Source: Escherichia albertii NBRC 107761 = DSM 17582 (GTDB lineage Bacteria; Pseudomonadota; Gammaproteobacteria; Enterobacterales; Enterobacteriaceae). Taken from it: a DNA stretch of 37,593 nt. Position 1 is the stretch's first letter, and each line of letters begins with the position of its first letter. Positions 15,853 to 24,971 of this stretch are shown one piece after another. The stretch is taken from the NCBI RefSeq assembly GCF_000759775.1, contig NZ_BBMY01000032.1, forward strand, positions 1 to 37,593, given 5' to 3'. The translations under genes and the position numbers were made by a program. The notes under the pieces are model-generated. The model saw only the letters and a program-made list of their open reading frames with translations. It did not search any database and was not told the DNA's origin.

Positions 15853-17760
15853 ATGTCATTAATCAGTATGCATGGCGCCTGGCTGTCGTTCAGCGACGCG
15901 CCGCTTCTCGATAACGCAGAACTGCACATCGAAGATAACGAACGTGTTTGTCTGGTGGGCCGTAATGGCGCGGGCAAATCGACGTTAATGAAGATCCTCA
16001 ACCGTGAACAGGGGCTGGATGACGGGCGCATTATTTACGAGCAAGATTTAATCGTTGCTCGTCTGCAACAAGATCCGCCGCGTAACGTTGAGGGGAGCGT
16101 TTATGATTTCGTTGCCGAAGGTATTGAGGAACAAGCGGAATACCTGAAACGCTATCACGATATCTCGCAATTGGTAATGAACGACCCGAGCGAGAAGAAT
16201 CTCAACGAACTGGCGAAAGTACAGGAATTGCTGGATCACCATAACCTGTGGCAACTGGAAAACCGCATCAATGAAGTGCTGGCACAGCTTGGGTTAGATC
16301 CTAACGTTGCGTTGTCGTCACTTTCTGGCGGCTGGTTGCGCAAAGCGGCATTGGGACGCGCGCTGGTGAGTAATCCGCGCGTATTGTTGCTCGATGAGCC
16401 GACTAACCATCTTGATATCGAAACCATCGACTGGCTGGAAGGGTTCCTCAAAACCTTCAATGGGACGATTATTTTCATCTCCCACGACCGTTCGTTTATC
16501 CGCAATATGGCGACGCGCATTGTCGATCTCGATCGCGGTAAACTGGTGACCTACCCGGGGAATTACGACCAGTATCTGCTGGAAAAAGAAGAAGCCCTGC
16601 GTGTGGAAGAATTACAAAATGCCGAGTTTGATCGCAAACTGGCGCAAGAAGAAGTGTGGATTCGTCAGGGGATCAAAGCACGCCGTACCCGTAATGAAGG
16701 CCGCGTGCGCGCCCTGAAAGCGATGCGCCGTGAACGTAGCCAGCGCCGTGAGGTAATGGGCACTGCTAAGATGCAGGTGGAAGAGGCCAGCCGCTCCGGT
16801 AAGATCGTTTTCGAAATGGAAGACGTTTGTTACCAGGTTGACGGCAAGCAACTGGTGAAAGATTTTTCCGCTCAGGTACAACGTGGCGACAAAATTGCGC
16901 TGATTGGCCCAAACGGCTGCGGCAAAACCACCTTGTTGAAATTGATGCTCGGGCAGCTTCAGGCAGACAGTGGACGCATTCATGTCGGCACGAAACTGGA
17001 AGTGGCTTATTTCGATCAGCATCGTGCGGAGCTTGATCCCGATAAAACGGTGATGGATAACCTCGCTGAAGGTAAACAGGAGGTGATAGTTAACGGTAAG
17101 CCGCGTCATGTACTGGGTTATTTGCAGGACTTTCTGTTCCACCCGAAACGGGCGATGACGCCAGTACGTGCGCTTTCCGGCGGGGAGCGCAACCGCCTGC
17201 TGTTGGCACGTCTGTTCCTCAAGCCAAGCAACTTACTGATTCTCGACGAACCAACTAACGACCTTGATGTCGAAACGCTGGAGCTGCTTGAAGAGCTAAT
17301 TGACAGCTATCAGGGTACGGTACTGCTGGTCAGCCACGATCGCCAGTTTGTTGATAACACCGTGACGGAGTGCTGGATCTTCGAAGGCGATGGGAAAATT
17401 GGTCGTTATGTCGGTGGTTATCACGACGCACGCGGTCAGCAAGAACAGCATGTGGCGCTGAAACAACCTGCGGTGAAGAAAACCGAAGAAGTTGTTGTGT
17501 CGAAAGCAGAAACTGCAAAACGTAGCAGTAGCAAACTAAGCTATAAATTGCAGCGCGAATTAGAACAGCTACCACAACTGCTTGAGGATTTAGAAGCCAA
17601 ACTGGAAGCTTTGCAGACGCAGGTGGCAGATGCCTCCTTTTTTAGCCAACCTCATGAGCATACGCAAAAAGTACTCGCTGATATGGCTGCTGCTGAGCAG
17701 GAACTGGAGCAGGCTTTTGAACGCTGGGAGTATCTTGAAGCGTTAAAAAATGGTGGTTGA
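15853..17760 (+). CDS. uup: ABC-F family ATPase Uup
   Basis: Soluble ABC-F protein with two ATPase domains and no membrane segments, known in E. coli for lowering precise transposon excision and linked to ribosome function and replication forks. The 635 residues contain Walker A GRNGAGKST (36-44), signature LSGGWLRKAALGRAL and Walker B VLLLDEPTNHLD in the first half; GPNGCGKTT, LSGGERNRLLLARL and LLILDEPTNDLD in the second; and a C-terminal coiled-coil DNA-binding domain (about 540-635) rich in Glu, Leu and Gln. The interdomain linker is charged. It follows rlmL closely. Confidence 0.97.
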   Translation: MSLISMHGAWLSFSDAPLLDNAELHIEDNERVCLVGRNGAGKSTLMKILNREQGLDDGRIIYEQDLIVARLQQDPPRNVEGSVYDFVAEGIEEQAEYLKRYHDISQLVMNDPSEKNLNELAKVQELLDHHNLWQLENRINEVLAQLGLDPNVALSSLSGGWLRKAALGRALVSNPRVLLLDEPTNHLDIETIDWLEGFLKTFNGTIIFISHDRSFIRNMATRIVDLDRGKLVTYPGNYDQYLLEKEEALRVEELQNAEFDRKLAQEEVWIRQGIKARRTRNEGRVRALKAMRRERSQRREVMGTAKMQVEEASRSGKIVFEMEDVCYQVDGKQLVKDFSAQVQRGDKIALIGPNGCGKTTLLKLMLGQLQADSGRIHVGTKLEVAYFDQHRAELDPDKTVMDNLAEGKQEVIVNGKPRHVLGYLQDFLFHPKRAMTPVRALSGGERNRLLLARLFLKPSNLLILDEPTNDLDVETLELLEELIDSYQGTVLLVSHDRQFVDNTVTECWIFEGDGKIGRYVGGYHDARGQQEQHVALKQPAVKKTEEVVVSKAETAKRSSSKLSYKLQRELEQLPQLLEDLEAKLEALQTQVADASFFSQPHEHTQKVLADMAAAEQELEQAFERWEYLEALKNGG

Positions 17761-17806
17761 TCGCTAATCAATTGATTGAACGAAAGACGGCTGACAAAGA
17801 CCAAAC

Positions 17807-17834
17807 TGCCTGATGCGCTACGCTTATCAGGTCT
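17807..17834. repeat. Single REP-like unit between uup and pqiA
   Basis: TGCCTGATGCGCTACGCTTA followed by TCAGGTCT is a one-sided REP-type sequence. It is followed by GGGGAAC / GTTTCCCC arms (17836-17862) that could form a further stem; there is no T run. Confidence 0.6.
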
Positions 17835-17960
17835 GGGGGAACATCGCTTTATCGCGTTTCCCCGTTCTCCCAGGGCGGATATGCAGTCGTGTCGCATTCG
17901 GCATGAGAAACGGGCATTTTGTCAGCAATCTGTAGAATAGCGCATCATTAAGGAGTACCA

Positions 17961-19214
17961 ATGTGCGAACATCATCATGCCGCGAAGCATATTCTGTGCT
18001 CGCAGTGTGACATGCTGGTGGCTTTACCCAGCCTTGAGCATGGTCAGAAAGCGGCATGTCCCCGGTGTGGCACAACGTTAACTGTGGCATGGGATGCACC
18101 CCGACAGCGTCCCACCGCTTATGCGTTGGCTGCATTGTTCATGCTGTTGCTGTCCAACTTGTTCCCTTTTGTGAATATGAATGTTGCGGGTGTAACCAGT
18201 GAGATTACGTTACTGGAAATCCCGAACGTGTTGTTTTCTGAGGACTATGCCAGTCTCGGCACTTTCTTCCTGCTGTTTGTGCAATTGGTTCCCGCCTTTT
18301 GCCTGATTACCATTCTGCTACTGGTAAATCGCGTTGAATTACCTGTCCGCGTAAAAGAGCAACTGGCACGGGTGCTGTTTCAACTCAAAACCTGGGGAAT
18401 GGCGGAGATTTTCCTCGCTGGTGTGCTGGTCAGTTTTGTCAAACTGATGGCCTACGGCAGCATTGGCGTGGGCAGCAGTTTTCTGCCCTGGTGTTTATTT
18501 TGTGTGCTGCAACTGCGCGCTTTCCAGTGTGTTGATCGTCGCTGGCTATGGGATGATATCGCCCCGATGCCAGTGCTTAATCAGCCGCTAAAAGCAGGCG
18601 TCACAGGGATACGTCAGGGGCTACGCTCCTGCTCATGTTGTACAGCCATTCTTCCTGCCGATGTTCCAGTGTGCCCACGTTGTGGCACCAAAGGCTACGT
18701 TCGGCGTAGAAATAGCCTGCAATGGACACTGGCGCTGCTTGTTACGTCGATCATGCTGTATCTCCCGGCGAATATTTTGCCCATCATGGTGACCGATTTA
18801 TTAGGCTCGAAGATGCCGTCGACTATTCTCGCAGGGGGTATTTTATTGTGGAGTGAAGGTTCTTATCCCGTCGCTGCAGTTATCTTTCTGGCCAGTATTA
18901 TGGTGCCGACGTTAAAGATGATTGCGATTGGCTGGTTGTGCTGGGATGCAAAAGGTCACGGCAAGCGTGACAGTGAAAGAATGCATTTGATTTACGAAGT
19001 TGTTGAGTTTGTAGGCCGCTGGTCAATGATTGACGTTTTTGTTATCGCGGTGCTCTCGGCGCTGGTGCGTATGGGAGGCTTAATGAGTATTTATCCGGCA
19101 ATGGGTGCATTAATGTTTGCTTTAGTCGTCATAATGACAATGTTTTCTGCAATGACATTTGATCCGCGTTTATCGTGGGATCGTCAACCAGATCCAGAGC
19201 ATGAGGAGTCCTGA
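17961..19214 (+). CDS. pqiA: Intermembrane transport membrane protein PqiA
   Basis: Inner-membrane partner of the PqiABC lipid-transport system; the operon is paraquat-inducible in E. coli through SoxRS. The 417 residues contain two repeated units, each with a zinc-ribbon-like segment (CSQCDML with CPRCG near residues 14-34; CSCCTA with CPRCG about 222-243) followed by hydrophobic membrane helices, the PqiA-family layout. AGGAG precedes the ATG. pqiB starts four bases after its stop, so the operon is pqiA-pqiB-pqiC. Confidence 0.96.
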   Translation: MCEHHHAAKHILCSQCDMLVALPSLEHGQKAACPRCGTTLTVAWDAPRQRPTAYALAALFMLLLSNLFPFVNMNVAGVTSEITLLEIPNVLFSEDYASLGTFFLLFVQLVPAFCLITILLLVNRVELPVRVKEQLARVLFQLKTWGMAEIFLAGVLVSFVKLMAYGSIGVGSSFLPWCLFCVLQLRAFQCVDRRWLWDDIAPMPVLNQPLKAGVTGIRQGLRSCSCCTAILPADVPVCPRCGTKGYVRRRNSLQWTLALLVTSIMLYLPANILPIMVTDLLGSKMPSTILAGGILLWSEGSYPVAAVIFLASIMVPTLKMIAIGWLCWDAKGHGKRDSERMHLIYEVVEFVGRWSMIDVFVIAVLSALVRMGGLMSIYPAMGALMFALVVIMTMFSAMTFDPRLSWDRQPDPEHEES

Positions 19215-19218
19215 CAGT

Positions 19219-20856
19219 ATGGAATCTAAGAATGGGGAAGCCAAAATCCAGAAAGTGAAGAACTGGTCTCCCGTGTGGATATTTCCTATCGTCACGGCGC
19301 TTATAGGGGCCTGGGTTCTTTTTTATCATTACAGTCATCAGGGGCCAGAAGTCACCCTGATTACCGCGAATGCGGAAGGGATAGAAGGGGGCAAGACAAC
19401 CATTAAAAGCCGCAGCGTTGATGTTGGCGTGGTCGAAAGCGCTACGCTTGCTGATGATTTAACGCATGTTGAAATTAAAGCGCGCCTCAACGCCGGTATG
19501 GAAAAACTGCTGCATAAAGATACTGTCTTTTGGGTGGTGAAACCGCAAATTGGGCGTGAAGGTATTAGCGGCCTGGGTACGCTGCTCTCTGGGGTTTATA
19601 TCGAACTACAACCGGGGGCGAAAGGCAGCAAAATGGACAAATATGATTTGCTTGATTCACCGCCGCTGGCGCCGCCGGATGCTAAAGGGATTCGAATCAT
19701 ACTCGACAGTAAAAAAGCCGGGCAACTCACTGCAGGAGATCCGGTGCTTTTTCGTGGCTACCGTGTAGGGTCGGTGGAGACCAGCACCTTTGATACGCAA
19801 AAACGTAGTATCAGTTATCAATTGTTCATCAATGCGCCTTATGACCGTTTGGTGACCAGCAACGTTCGCTTCTGGAAAGACAGCGGCATTGCGGTTGATC
19901 TGACGTCAGCGGGAATGCGCGTGGAGATGGGGTCGCTGACAACTTTGCTAAGCGGTGGCGTCAGTTTCGACGTGCCGGAAGGCCTGGAGCAGGGGCAGCC
20001 TGTCGCGCCGAAAACCGCATTCGTTTTGTATGATGATCAGAAGGGCATTCAGGATTCACTGTATACCGATCACATTGATTATCTGATGTTCTTTAAAGAT
20101 TCTGTTCGCGGCTTGCAGCCGGGGGCGCCAGTGGAATTCCGCGGTATTCGCCTGGGAACAGTAAGTAAAGTGCCTTTCTTTGCGCCGAATATGCGTCAGA
20201 CATTTAACGATGATTATCGTATTCCGGTGCTTGTTCGTATTGAACCTGAGCGACTGAAAATGCAGCTTGGGGAAAACAAAGATGTGGTTGAGCACCTTGG
20301 GGAGCTGTTGAAACGAGGTTTACGTGGTTCGCTGAAGACCGGAAATCTGGTCACAGGGGCATTGTATGTTGATCTCGATTTCTATCCGAATACACCAGCG
20401 ATAACCGGGGTACGTGAATTCGATGGCTATCAGATCATTCCGACCGTTAGCGGCGGTCTGGCGCAAATCCAGCAACGTTTGATGGAAGCTCTGGATAAGA
20501 TCAACAAGCTGCCATTGAATCCGATGATTGAGCAGGCGACCAGTACGCTGTCGGAAAGCCAGCGGACGATGAAAAATCTGCAAGCCACGCTGGATAGTAT
20601 GAATAAAATCCTGGCAAGCCAGTCTATGCAGCAGTTGCCGACAGATATTCAGTCGACATTGCGTGAACTGAATCGCAGTATGCAGGGCTTCCAGCCGGGT
20701 TCTGCGGCTTACAACAAGATGGTGGCGGATATGCAGCGTCTTGATCAGGTATTGCGTGAACTGCAACCGGTGCTGAAAACGCTCAACGAGAAGAGCAACG
20801 CGCTGGTATTTGAAGCGAAGGATAAGAAAGATCCAGAGCCGAAGAGGGCGAAATAA
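19219..20856 (+). CDS. pqiB: MCE-domain lipid-transport protein PqiB
   Basis: Periplasm-spanning MCE protein that forms hexameric tunnel stacks between inner and outer membranes and moves lipids. The 545 residues have a single N-terminal membrane helix (about 18-38, VWIFPIVTALIGAWVLFYH), three MCE domains (about 44-140, 160-255 and 285-400, each beginning with a VTL, IRIILDS or PVEFRG-type strand), and a long helical C-terminal needle (about 425-530). I chose the ATG at 19219 (MESKNGEAKIQ) after GAGGAG; the longer frame overlaps pqiA. Its stop TAA shares a base with the pqiC ATG, implying translational coupling. Confidence 0.96.
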   Translation: MESKNGEAKIQKVKNWSPVWIFPIVTALIGAWVLFYHYSHQGPEVTLITANAEGIEGGKTTIKSRSVDVGVVESATLADDLTHVEIKARLNAGMEKLLHKDTVFWVVKPQIGREGISGLGTLLSGVYIELQPGAKGSKMDKYDLLDSPPLAPPDAKGIRIILDSKKAGQLTAGDPVLFRGYRVGSVETSTFDTQKRSISYQLFINAPYDRLVTSNVRFWKDSGIAVDLTSAGMRVEMGSLTTLLSGGVSFDVPEGLEQGQPVAPKTAFVLYDDQKGIQDSLYTDHIDYLMFFKDSVRGLQPGAPVEFRGIRLGTVSKVPFFAPNMRQTFNDDYRIPVLVRIEPERLKMQLGENKDVVEHLGELLKRGLRGSLKTGNLVTGALYVDLDFYPNTPAITGVREFDGYQIIPTVSGGLAQIQQRLMEALDKINKLPLNPMIEQATSTLSESQRTMKNLQATLDSMNKILASQSMQQLPTDIQSTLRELNRSMQGFQPGSAAYNKMVADMQRLDQVLRELQPVLKTLNEKSNALVFEAKDKKDPEPKRAK

Positions 20857-21419
20857 TGAAAAAATGGCTAGTGACGATAGCGGCACTATGGCTGGCCGGA
20901 TGCAGCTCCGGTGAGATCAACAAAAACTACTACCAGTTACCTGTTGTACAGGGCGGTACGCAAAGTACCGCCAGCCAGGGCAACCGACTGTTATGGGTGG
21001 AGCAGGTTGCGGTTCCTGATTATCTGGCGGGAAATGGCGTGGTGTATCAGACCAGTGATGTGAAATACGTTATTGCCAATAACAATCTGTGGGCCAGCCC
21101 GCTGGACCAACAGTTACGCAATACGCTGGTTGCCAATCTGAGCACGCAATTACCCGGTTGGGTGGTTGCTTCACAACCTCTGGGCAGCGCTCAGGATACG
21201 CTCAACGTGACGGTCACGGAGTTTAATGGTCGTTATGATGGTAAGGTTATCGTCAGCGGTGAGTGGCTGTTGAACCATCAGGGGCAACTGATAAAACGTC
21301 CATTCCGTCTGGAAGGCGTACAAAATCAGGATGGCTACGATGAAATGGTCAAAGCCCTGGCCAGTGCCTGGAATCAGGAAGCGGCGGCGATGGCGCAAGA
21401 GATTAAGCGTCTTCCCTGA
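20856..21419 (+). CDS. pqiC: Outer-membrane lipoprotein PqiC
   Basis: Lipoprotein (formerly YmbA) that couples the PqiB needle to the outer membrane. The signal MKKWLVTIAALWLAGC carries a lipobox LAGC with Cys16 as the lipidated residue; the next residues SS are not an Asp Lol-avoidance signal, so outer-membrane sorting is expected. The rest is the DUF330/ABC-type transport auxiliary fold, about 170 residues. It overlaps the pqiB stop (TAATG) and ends the operon before a strong terminator. Confidence 0.95.
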   Translation: MKKWLVTIAALWLAGCSSGEINKNYYQLPVVQGGTQSTASQGNRLLWVEQVAVPDYLAGNGVVYQTSDVKYVIANNNLWASPLDQQLRNTLVANLSTQLPGWVVASQPLGSAQDTLNVTVTEFNGRYDGKVIVSGEWLLNHQGQLIKRPFRLEGVQNQDGYDEMVKALASAWNQEAAAMAQEIKRLP

Positions 21420-21439
21420 TTATAAAGATTTGTAAATAT

Positions 21440-21476
21440 AACCGTCTCTGGCATGTTGCCCGAGGCGGTTTTTTTT
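21440..21476 (+). terminator. Rho-independent terminator of the pqi operon
   Basis: AACCGTCTC pairs with GAGGCGGTT (one G-U pair) around a 13-base loop, followed by six more T. It starts 20 bases past the pqiC stop. Confidence 0.9.
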
Positions 21477-21575
21477 GTTTATTTTATGGGGAAAAACTTG
21501 TTCCGCTTCACATTTTTTGTACAACCGACATGCCTGTGTAGCTCACAAATATGACAGTGGCGTGAATTTTGCGCA

Positions 21576-21604
21576 TTGACGACAGTTATGATTCGCGGTA
21601 TTGC
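21576..21604 (+). promoter_or_regulatory. Candidate promoter of rmf
   Basis: TTGACG (21576-21581) and TATTGC (21599-21604) are 17 bases apart. The -10 is a poor match. In E. coli rmf is induced in stationary phase by ppGpp; the exact start was not deduced. A GTGATT/AATCAC inverted repeat (21611-21616 with 21628-21633) sits in the presumed leader. Confidence 0.4.
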
Positions 21605-21675
21605 TTAACTGTGATTGCACATTTAGTAATCACTGTTTTCTTTTCCACCAGAAACCAGTATGAGGGAAACGAGGC

Positions 21676-21843
21676 ATGAAGAGACAAAAACGAGATCGCC
21701 TGGAACGGGCACATCAACGTGGTTATCAGGCCGGCATCGCCGGACGCTCAAAAGAAATGTGTCCCTATCAGACGCTGAATCAAAGGTCACAATGGCTGGG
21801 AGGCTGGCGAGAAGCCATGGCGGACAGGGTAGTAATGGCCTGA
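21676..21843 (+). CDS. rmf: Ribosome modulation factor RMF
   Basis: Small basic protein that binds the 30S subunit in stationary phase and drives 70S ribosomes to pair as inactive 100S dimers. I translated the 55 codons by eye from ATG at 21676 (MKRQKRDRLERAHQRGYQAG) to VVMA and TGA; the sequence appears unchanged from K-12. It is rich in Arg, Lys and Gln. GAGG lies just before the ATG. It has its own upstream spacer of 200 bases after the pqi terminator and shares a bidirectional terminator with the convergent fabA. Confidence 0.96.
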   Translation: MKRQKRDRLERAHQRGYQAGIAGRSKEMCPYQTLNQRSQWLGGWREAMADRVVMA

Positions 21844-21861
21844 TTCTGTCTCTTTAAAAAG

Positions 21862-21884
21862 AAACCTCCGCACTGCGGAGGTTT
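21862..21884. terminator. Bidirectional terminator between rmf and fabA
   Basis: AAACCTCCGCA and TGCGGAGGTTT form an 11-base perfect stem with a single-base apex, in practice a smaller loop after opening. T-rich sequence follows on plus (CGCCTTTT) and on minus (CTTTTTAAAG). It serves rmf and fabA. Confidence 0.9.
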
Positions 21885-21911
21885 CGCCTTTTACACGCAG
21901 CCTGATTTTAA

Positions 21912-22430
21912 TCAGAATGCAGAAGTGTCCTGGAACAGACCTACTTTCAGGTCGTTGGCTGTGTAGATCAAGCGACCATCAACCAGAACTTCACCATCGG
22001 CCAGACCCATGATCAAGCGACGGTTAACAATACGTTTAAAGTGGATACGATAGGTCACTTTTTTCGCCGTCGGCAGAACCTGACCGGTGAATTTCACTTC
22101 GCCTACGCCCAGAGCGCGGCCTTTACCTTCGCCGCCCAGCCAGCCGAGGTAGAACCCTACTAACTGCCACATGGCATCCAGGCCCAGACATCCCGGCATT
22201 ACCGGATCGCCGATGAAGTGGCAGCCGAAGAACCACAGATCTGGATTGATATCCAGCTCTGCTTCAACATACCCTTTGTTGAAGTTACCGCCAGTCTCGG
22301 TCATTTTGACCACCCGGTCCATCATCAGCATGTTCGGCGCTGGCAATTGCGGGCCTTTCGCACCAAACAGTTCTCCGCGACCAGAGGCAAGAAGGTCTTC
22401 TTTCGTATAGGATTCGCGTTTATCTACCAT
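21912..22430 (-). CDS. fabA: 3-hydroxydecanoyl-ACP dehydratase/isomerase FabA
   Basis: Dehydrates 3-hydroxydecanoyl-ACP and isomerises the trans-2 product to cis-3-decenoyl-ACP, the branch point of unsaturated fatty acid synthesis. The hot-dog fold enzyme of 172 residues shows the catalytic histidine in [14 protein letters not shown] (His71 counting Met) and the aspartate in LGLDAMW (Asp85). The ATG at 22430 ([12 protein letters not shown]) follows AGAGAAC; the frame extends upstream through the FabR and FadR sites and into lonP, so that extension is rejected. Control by FabR (repressor) and FadR (activator) is supported by the upstream boxes. Confidence 0.97.
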   Translation of the reverse strand: MVDKRESYTKEDLLASGRGELFGAKGPQLPAPNMLMMDRVVKMTETGGNFNKGYVEAELDINPDLWFFGCHFIGDPVMPGCLGLDAMWQLVGFYLGWLGGEGKGRALGVGEVKFTGQVLPTAKKVTYRIHFKRIVNRRLIMGLADGEVLVDGRLIYTANDLKVGLFQDTSAF

Positions 22431-22468
22431 GTTCTCTGTAAGCCTTATTTTATTGAAGCACGCAGGAT

Positions 22469-22486
22469 AGCTAACACGTGTACGCT
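22469..22486 (-). promoter_or_regulatory. FabR operator of fabA
   Basis: On the minus strand AGCGTACACGTGTTAGCT, a near-palindrome matching the FabR box seen before fabA and fabB in E. coli. FabR represses according to the balance of unsaturated acyl thioesters. Confidence 0.82.
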
Positions 22487-22487
22487 G

Positions 22488-22504
22488 AACAAGTCCGATC
22501 AGTT
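22488..22504 (-). promoter_or_regulatory. FadR operator of fabA
   Basis: On the minus strand AACTGATCGGACTTGTT against consensus AACTGGTCNGACCAGTT, three mismatches. FadR activates fabA from this place in E. coli. It is one base from the FabR box, and six of its bases lie inside the 3' end of lonP. Confidence 0.82.
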
Positions 22505-24259
22505 CGGAATAAACCCGTTCAGCCAACGTAATGGCCATGGAAAACGGTGACGTCCTTCCTGCTGCGATGCTTGCGCGATACGTTCCTGGATAGTTTGCAT
22601 CAGCGTCGTCTGGCCTTCGCCATCCCACACCAGATTTAATAATAGAGGTAGTGCATCAGTGACATCATCCACTGCCCAGATAGTGAATTTACCTTCCTCT
22701 ACCGCCTTCACAAGTTCATTGTGAAGACTTAGATGGCGAACGTTAGCGGTAGGGATAATCACGCCTTGTTTACCGGTTAACTCACGCTGTTGGCAGATAG
22801 CGAAGAAACCTTCAATTTTCTCATTCAGGCCACCGACTGGCTGGGCGCGTCCAAACTGATCCACCGACCCGGTAATAGCAATACTTTGATTGACCGGGAC
22901 ATCGGCGAGGGCGCTGATCAGGGCGCAGAGTTCAGCCATTGAGGCGCTGTCACCGTCCACTTCACTATATGATTGCTCAAACGTCAGCGAGGCCGAGAAG
23001 GGAATTTGTTGTTCAAGCTGCAGTTCCGACATCAGGAATGCCTGCATGATCATCATCCCTTTAGCGTGAATATTGCCGCCGAGCTCTGCTTTCCGCTCAA
23101 TATCGGTAAATTCACCGTCGCCAATGTGTACAACACAACTAATACGAGAAGGCTCGCCAAAAGCGCGCGGATGTCCCGGAAATTCAACAACTGACAGGGC
23201 ATTGATCTGCCCGACGCGTTCGCCTTCGGTTTCGATCAGGATCTGCTCCTGAAGAATTTCGTCTTGCATACGCTCAGCGAGGAAACCTTCGCGCCACTGT
23301 CGCTGTTGTAGCATTAAGTTTAGCTGTTCGCCAGTAAAGGTATCGCCTTCACACAGAGACGCGACTTCTTTGCACTGGCGAAGGATCCACTGCAGACTAA
23401 GCGGCAGCGTTTCTTGCTCACCGGTATAGCGGGCGGCTTCGCGGATAAGCACTGGCCAGGCATCAGCACCGGGCGCAGGCAGTTGGTTATGTTTAGCGGT
23501 AAAAGCAACCCAGCGACACCACTGGTTTACTGACTCGGCATCGACAATCTGCAGGGTATCTTCAAATTCGCTATAAATGACCTGCTCAGACAGATCCGGC
23601 TCCATCGCCTGAAAATCGGCCAGCGACTCGCGCTCGCCAACCAGAATGACTTTTAGTTTCAATGGCATTGAAGGAACGGAGACGGGGAGGGGACGAGACT
23701 CATCAAACGCGACCCAATCGAAGCGTTCACGGCTGACAATGTTTTTCAGGCGCATCCACAGCAGTGGTTGTGCCAGCAGCGTGCGCAAAGAAATGATCAG
23801 AATGCCGCCATTTGCCTGATGTACCAGTCCCGGCTGTAAAGTAATGGCCCCATTAAACTGGCGCAGGCAGCCAAAGAGTTGTTCTGCCTCTACCCAATCA
23901 GCAGTGACGACTTGCGTTAATGTTGCAAAATTATCGTCAGTGCTAACGGCATTACGTAACCGGATGGTGTGGCCGGAGATCTCATAGTGACCGCCCATCA
24001 GTTGGCCAGAGTCACCTTGTAGCGCGCTTGCAGCATCGGCAATGAGACTCAGGTACTCGGGCTCTTCCGGCGCCTTCGCCAGCATAAAAGAGGATGAAGC
24101 TCGAGTGTGCAGTAACTGTTCCAGCGCAAATTGCAGCCGTGGTTGAGTTTCGCTGAATAAAGGATCGTTTTCGTCAATAAAATGTGGCTGTGCAAATACT
24201 TCCTGATAACTTTCGGTATCAGGGATTAAGTCACGCCATGCAAGTTTCGTAATGGTCAA
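22499..24259 (-). CDS. lonP: Putative Lon-type protease LonP
   Basis: Lon-related protein (formerly YcbZ) of 586 residues. The C-terminal Lon proteolytic domain is clear: the serine in [12 protein letters not shown] (Ser438) and the lysine in [10 protein letters not shown] (Lys481) form the Ser-Lys dyad. The N-terminal part is not a canonical Lon N domain, and I see no good Walker A, though [12 protein letters not shown] resembles a degenerate ATPase segment. Substrates are not established as far as I know. matP is divergent. The 3' end carries part of the fabA regulatory region. Confidence 0.92.
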   Translation of the reverse strand: MTITKLAWRDLIPDTESYQEVFAQPHFIDENDPLFSETQPRLQFALEQLLHTRASSSFMLAKAPEEPEYLSLIADAASALQGDSGQLMGGHYEISGHTIRLRNAVSTDDNFATLTQVVTADWVEAEQLFGCLRQFNGAITLQPGLVHQANGGILIISLRTLLAQPLLWMRLKNIVSRERFDWVAFDESRPLPVSVPSMPLKLKVILVGERESLADFQAMEPDLSEQVIYSEFEDTLQIVDAESVNQWCRWVAFTAKHNQLPAPGADAWPVLIREAARYTGEQETLPLSLQWILRQCKEVASLCEGDTFTGEQLNLMLQQRQWREGFLAERMQDEILQEQILIETEGERVGQINALSVVEFPGHPRAFGEPSRISCVVHIGDGEFTDIERKAELGGNIHAKGMMIMQAFLMSELQLEQQIPFSASLTFEQSYSEVDGDSASMAELCALISALADVPVNQSIAITGSVDQFGRAQPVGGLNEKIEGFFAICQQRELTGKQGVIIPTANVRHLSLHNELVKAVEEGKFTIWAVDDVTDALPLLLNLVWDGEGQTTLMQTIQERIAQASQQEGRHRFPWPLRWLNGFIPN

Positions 24260-24444
24260 AGTTGATGTTTTTTAGTCTGTTGTCAAAGGTGCGATTATAC
24301 CGTAACCGGCACTGCAGCACACGTAGAAAGCGTCGACAAAAGTTTTTGTATGCGCGCTAAAGTGCACAGGATAGAGATTCTTTTCATCACGCAGGTAAAA
24401 AGCTGATATTCTGTAAAGAGTTACACGGTAACATTGAGATCGCT

Positions 24445-24897
24445 ATGAAATATCAACAACTTGAAAATCTTGAAAGTGGTTGGAAATGGAAGTATCTGGT
24501 GAAGAAGCACCGTGAAGGTGAGCTTATCACCCGGTACATCGAAGCCAGTGCCGCCCAGGAAGCCGTCGATGTGTTGCTATCGCTGGAGAACGAACCTGTG
24601 CTCGTAAATGGCTGGATTGACCAGCATATGAACCCGGAGCTGATCAATCGCATGAAGCAGACCATTCGAGCCAGACGAAAACGCCACTTTAACGCAGAAC
24701 ATCAGCATACGCGCAAGAAATCTATCGATTTGGAATTCATGGTCTGGCAACGTCTGGCTGGTCTTGCACAACGCCGCGGTAAAACGCTTTCCGAAACGAT
24801 TGTCCAGCTGATTGAAGATGCGGAAAACAAAGAGAAATATGCAAATAAAATGTCTTCGCTAAAGCAAGATTTGCAGGCTCTACTGGGTAAGGAATAA
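24445..24897 (+). CDS. matP: Macrodomain Ter organiser MatP
   Basis: DNA-binding protein (formerly YcbG) that binds matS sites of the terminus region, condenses the Ter macrodomain and links it to the divisome through ZapB. The 150 residues have an N-terminal helical domain, a basic central segment ([19 protein letters not shown], about 77-95) and a ribbon-helix-helix with a C-terminal coiled coil (about 95-150, [17 protein letters not shown]). I looked for matS (GTGACRNYGTCAC) in this window and saw none, which fits a region outside Ter. Confidence 0.95.
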   Translation: MKYQQLENLESGWKWKYLVKKHREGELITRYIEASAAQEAVDVLLSLENEPVLVNGWIDQHMNPELINRMKQTIRARRKRHFNAEHQHTRKKSIDLEFMVWQRLAGLAQRRGKTLSETIVQLIEDAENKEKYANKMSSLKQDLQALLGKE

Positions 24898-24930
24898 CCG
24901 ACGAAAGTTATTCACTTTACTAAAGATGAA

Positions 24931-24958
24931 AAAAAACCCCGCGACAGCGGGGTTTTTT
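24931..24958. terminator. Bidirectional terminator between matP and ompA
   Basis: CCCCGC / GCGGGG stem with GACA loop, flanked by six A on one side and six T on the other, so it works in both directions. It ends 13 bases before the ompA stop. Confidence 0.93.
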
Positions 24959-24971
24959 ATTAGACGAGAAC

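Noticed and set aside
22499-24259. Possible toxin-defence or phage-defence protease role for lonP beside matP
   Set aside because: It lies in a core syntenic position, with no defence-type partner gene, mobility gene or atypical base composition nearby.
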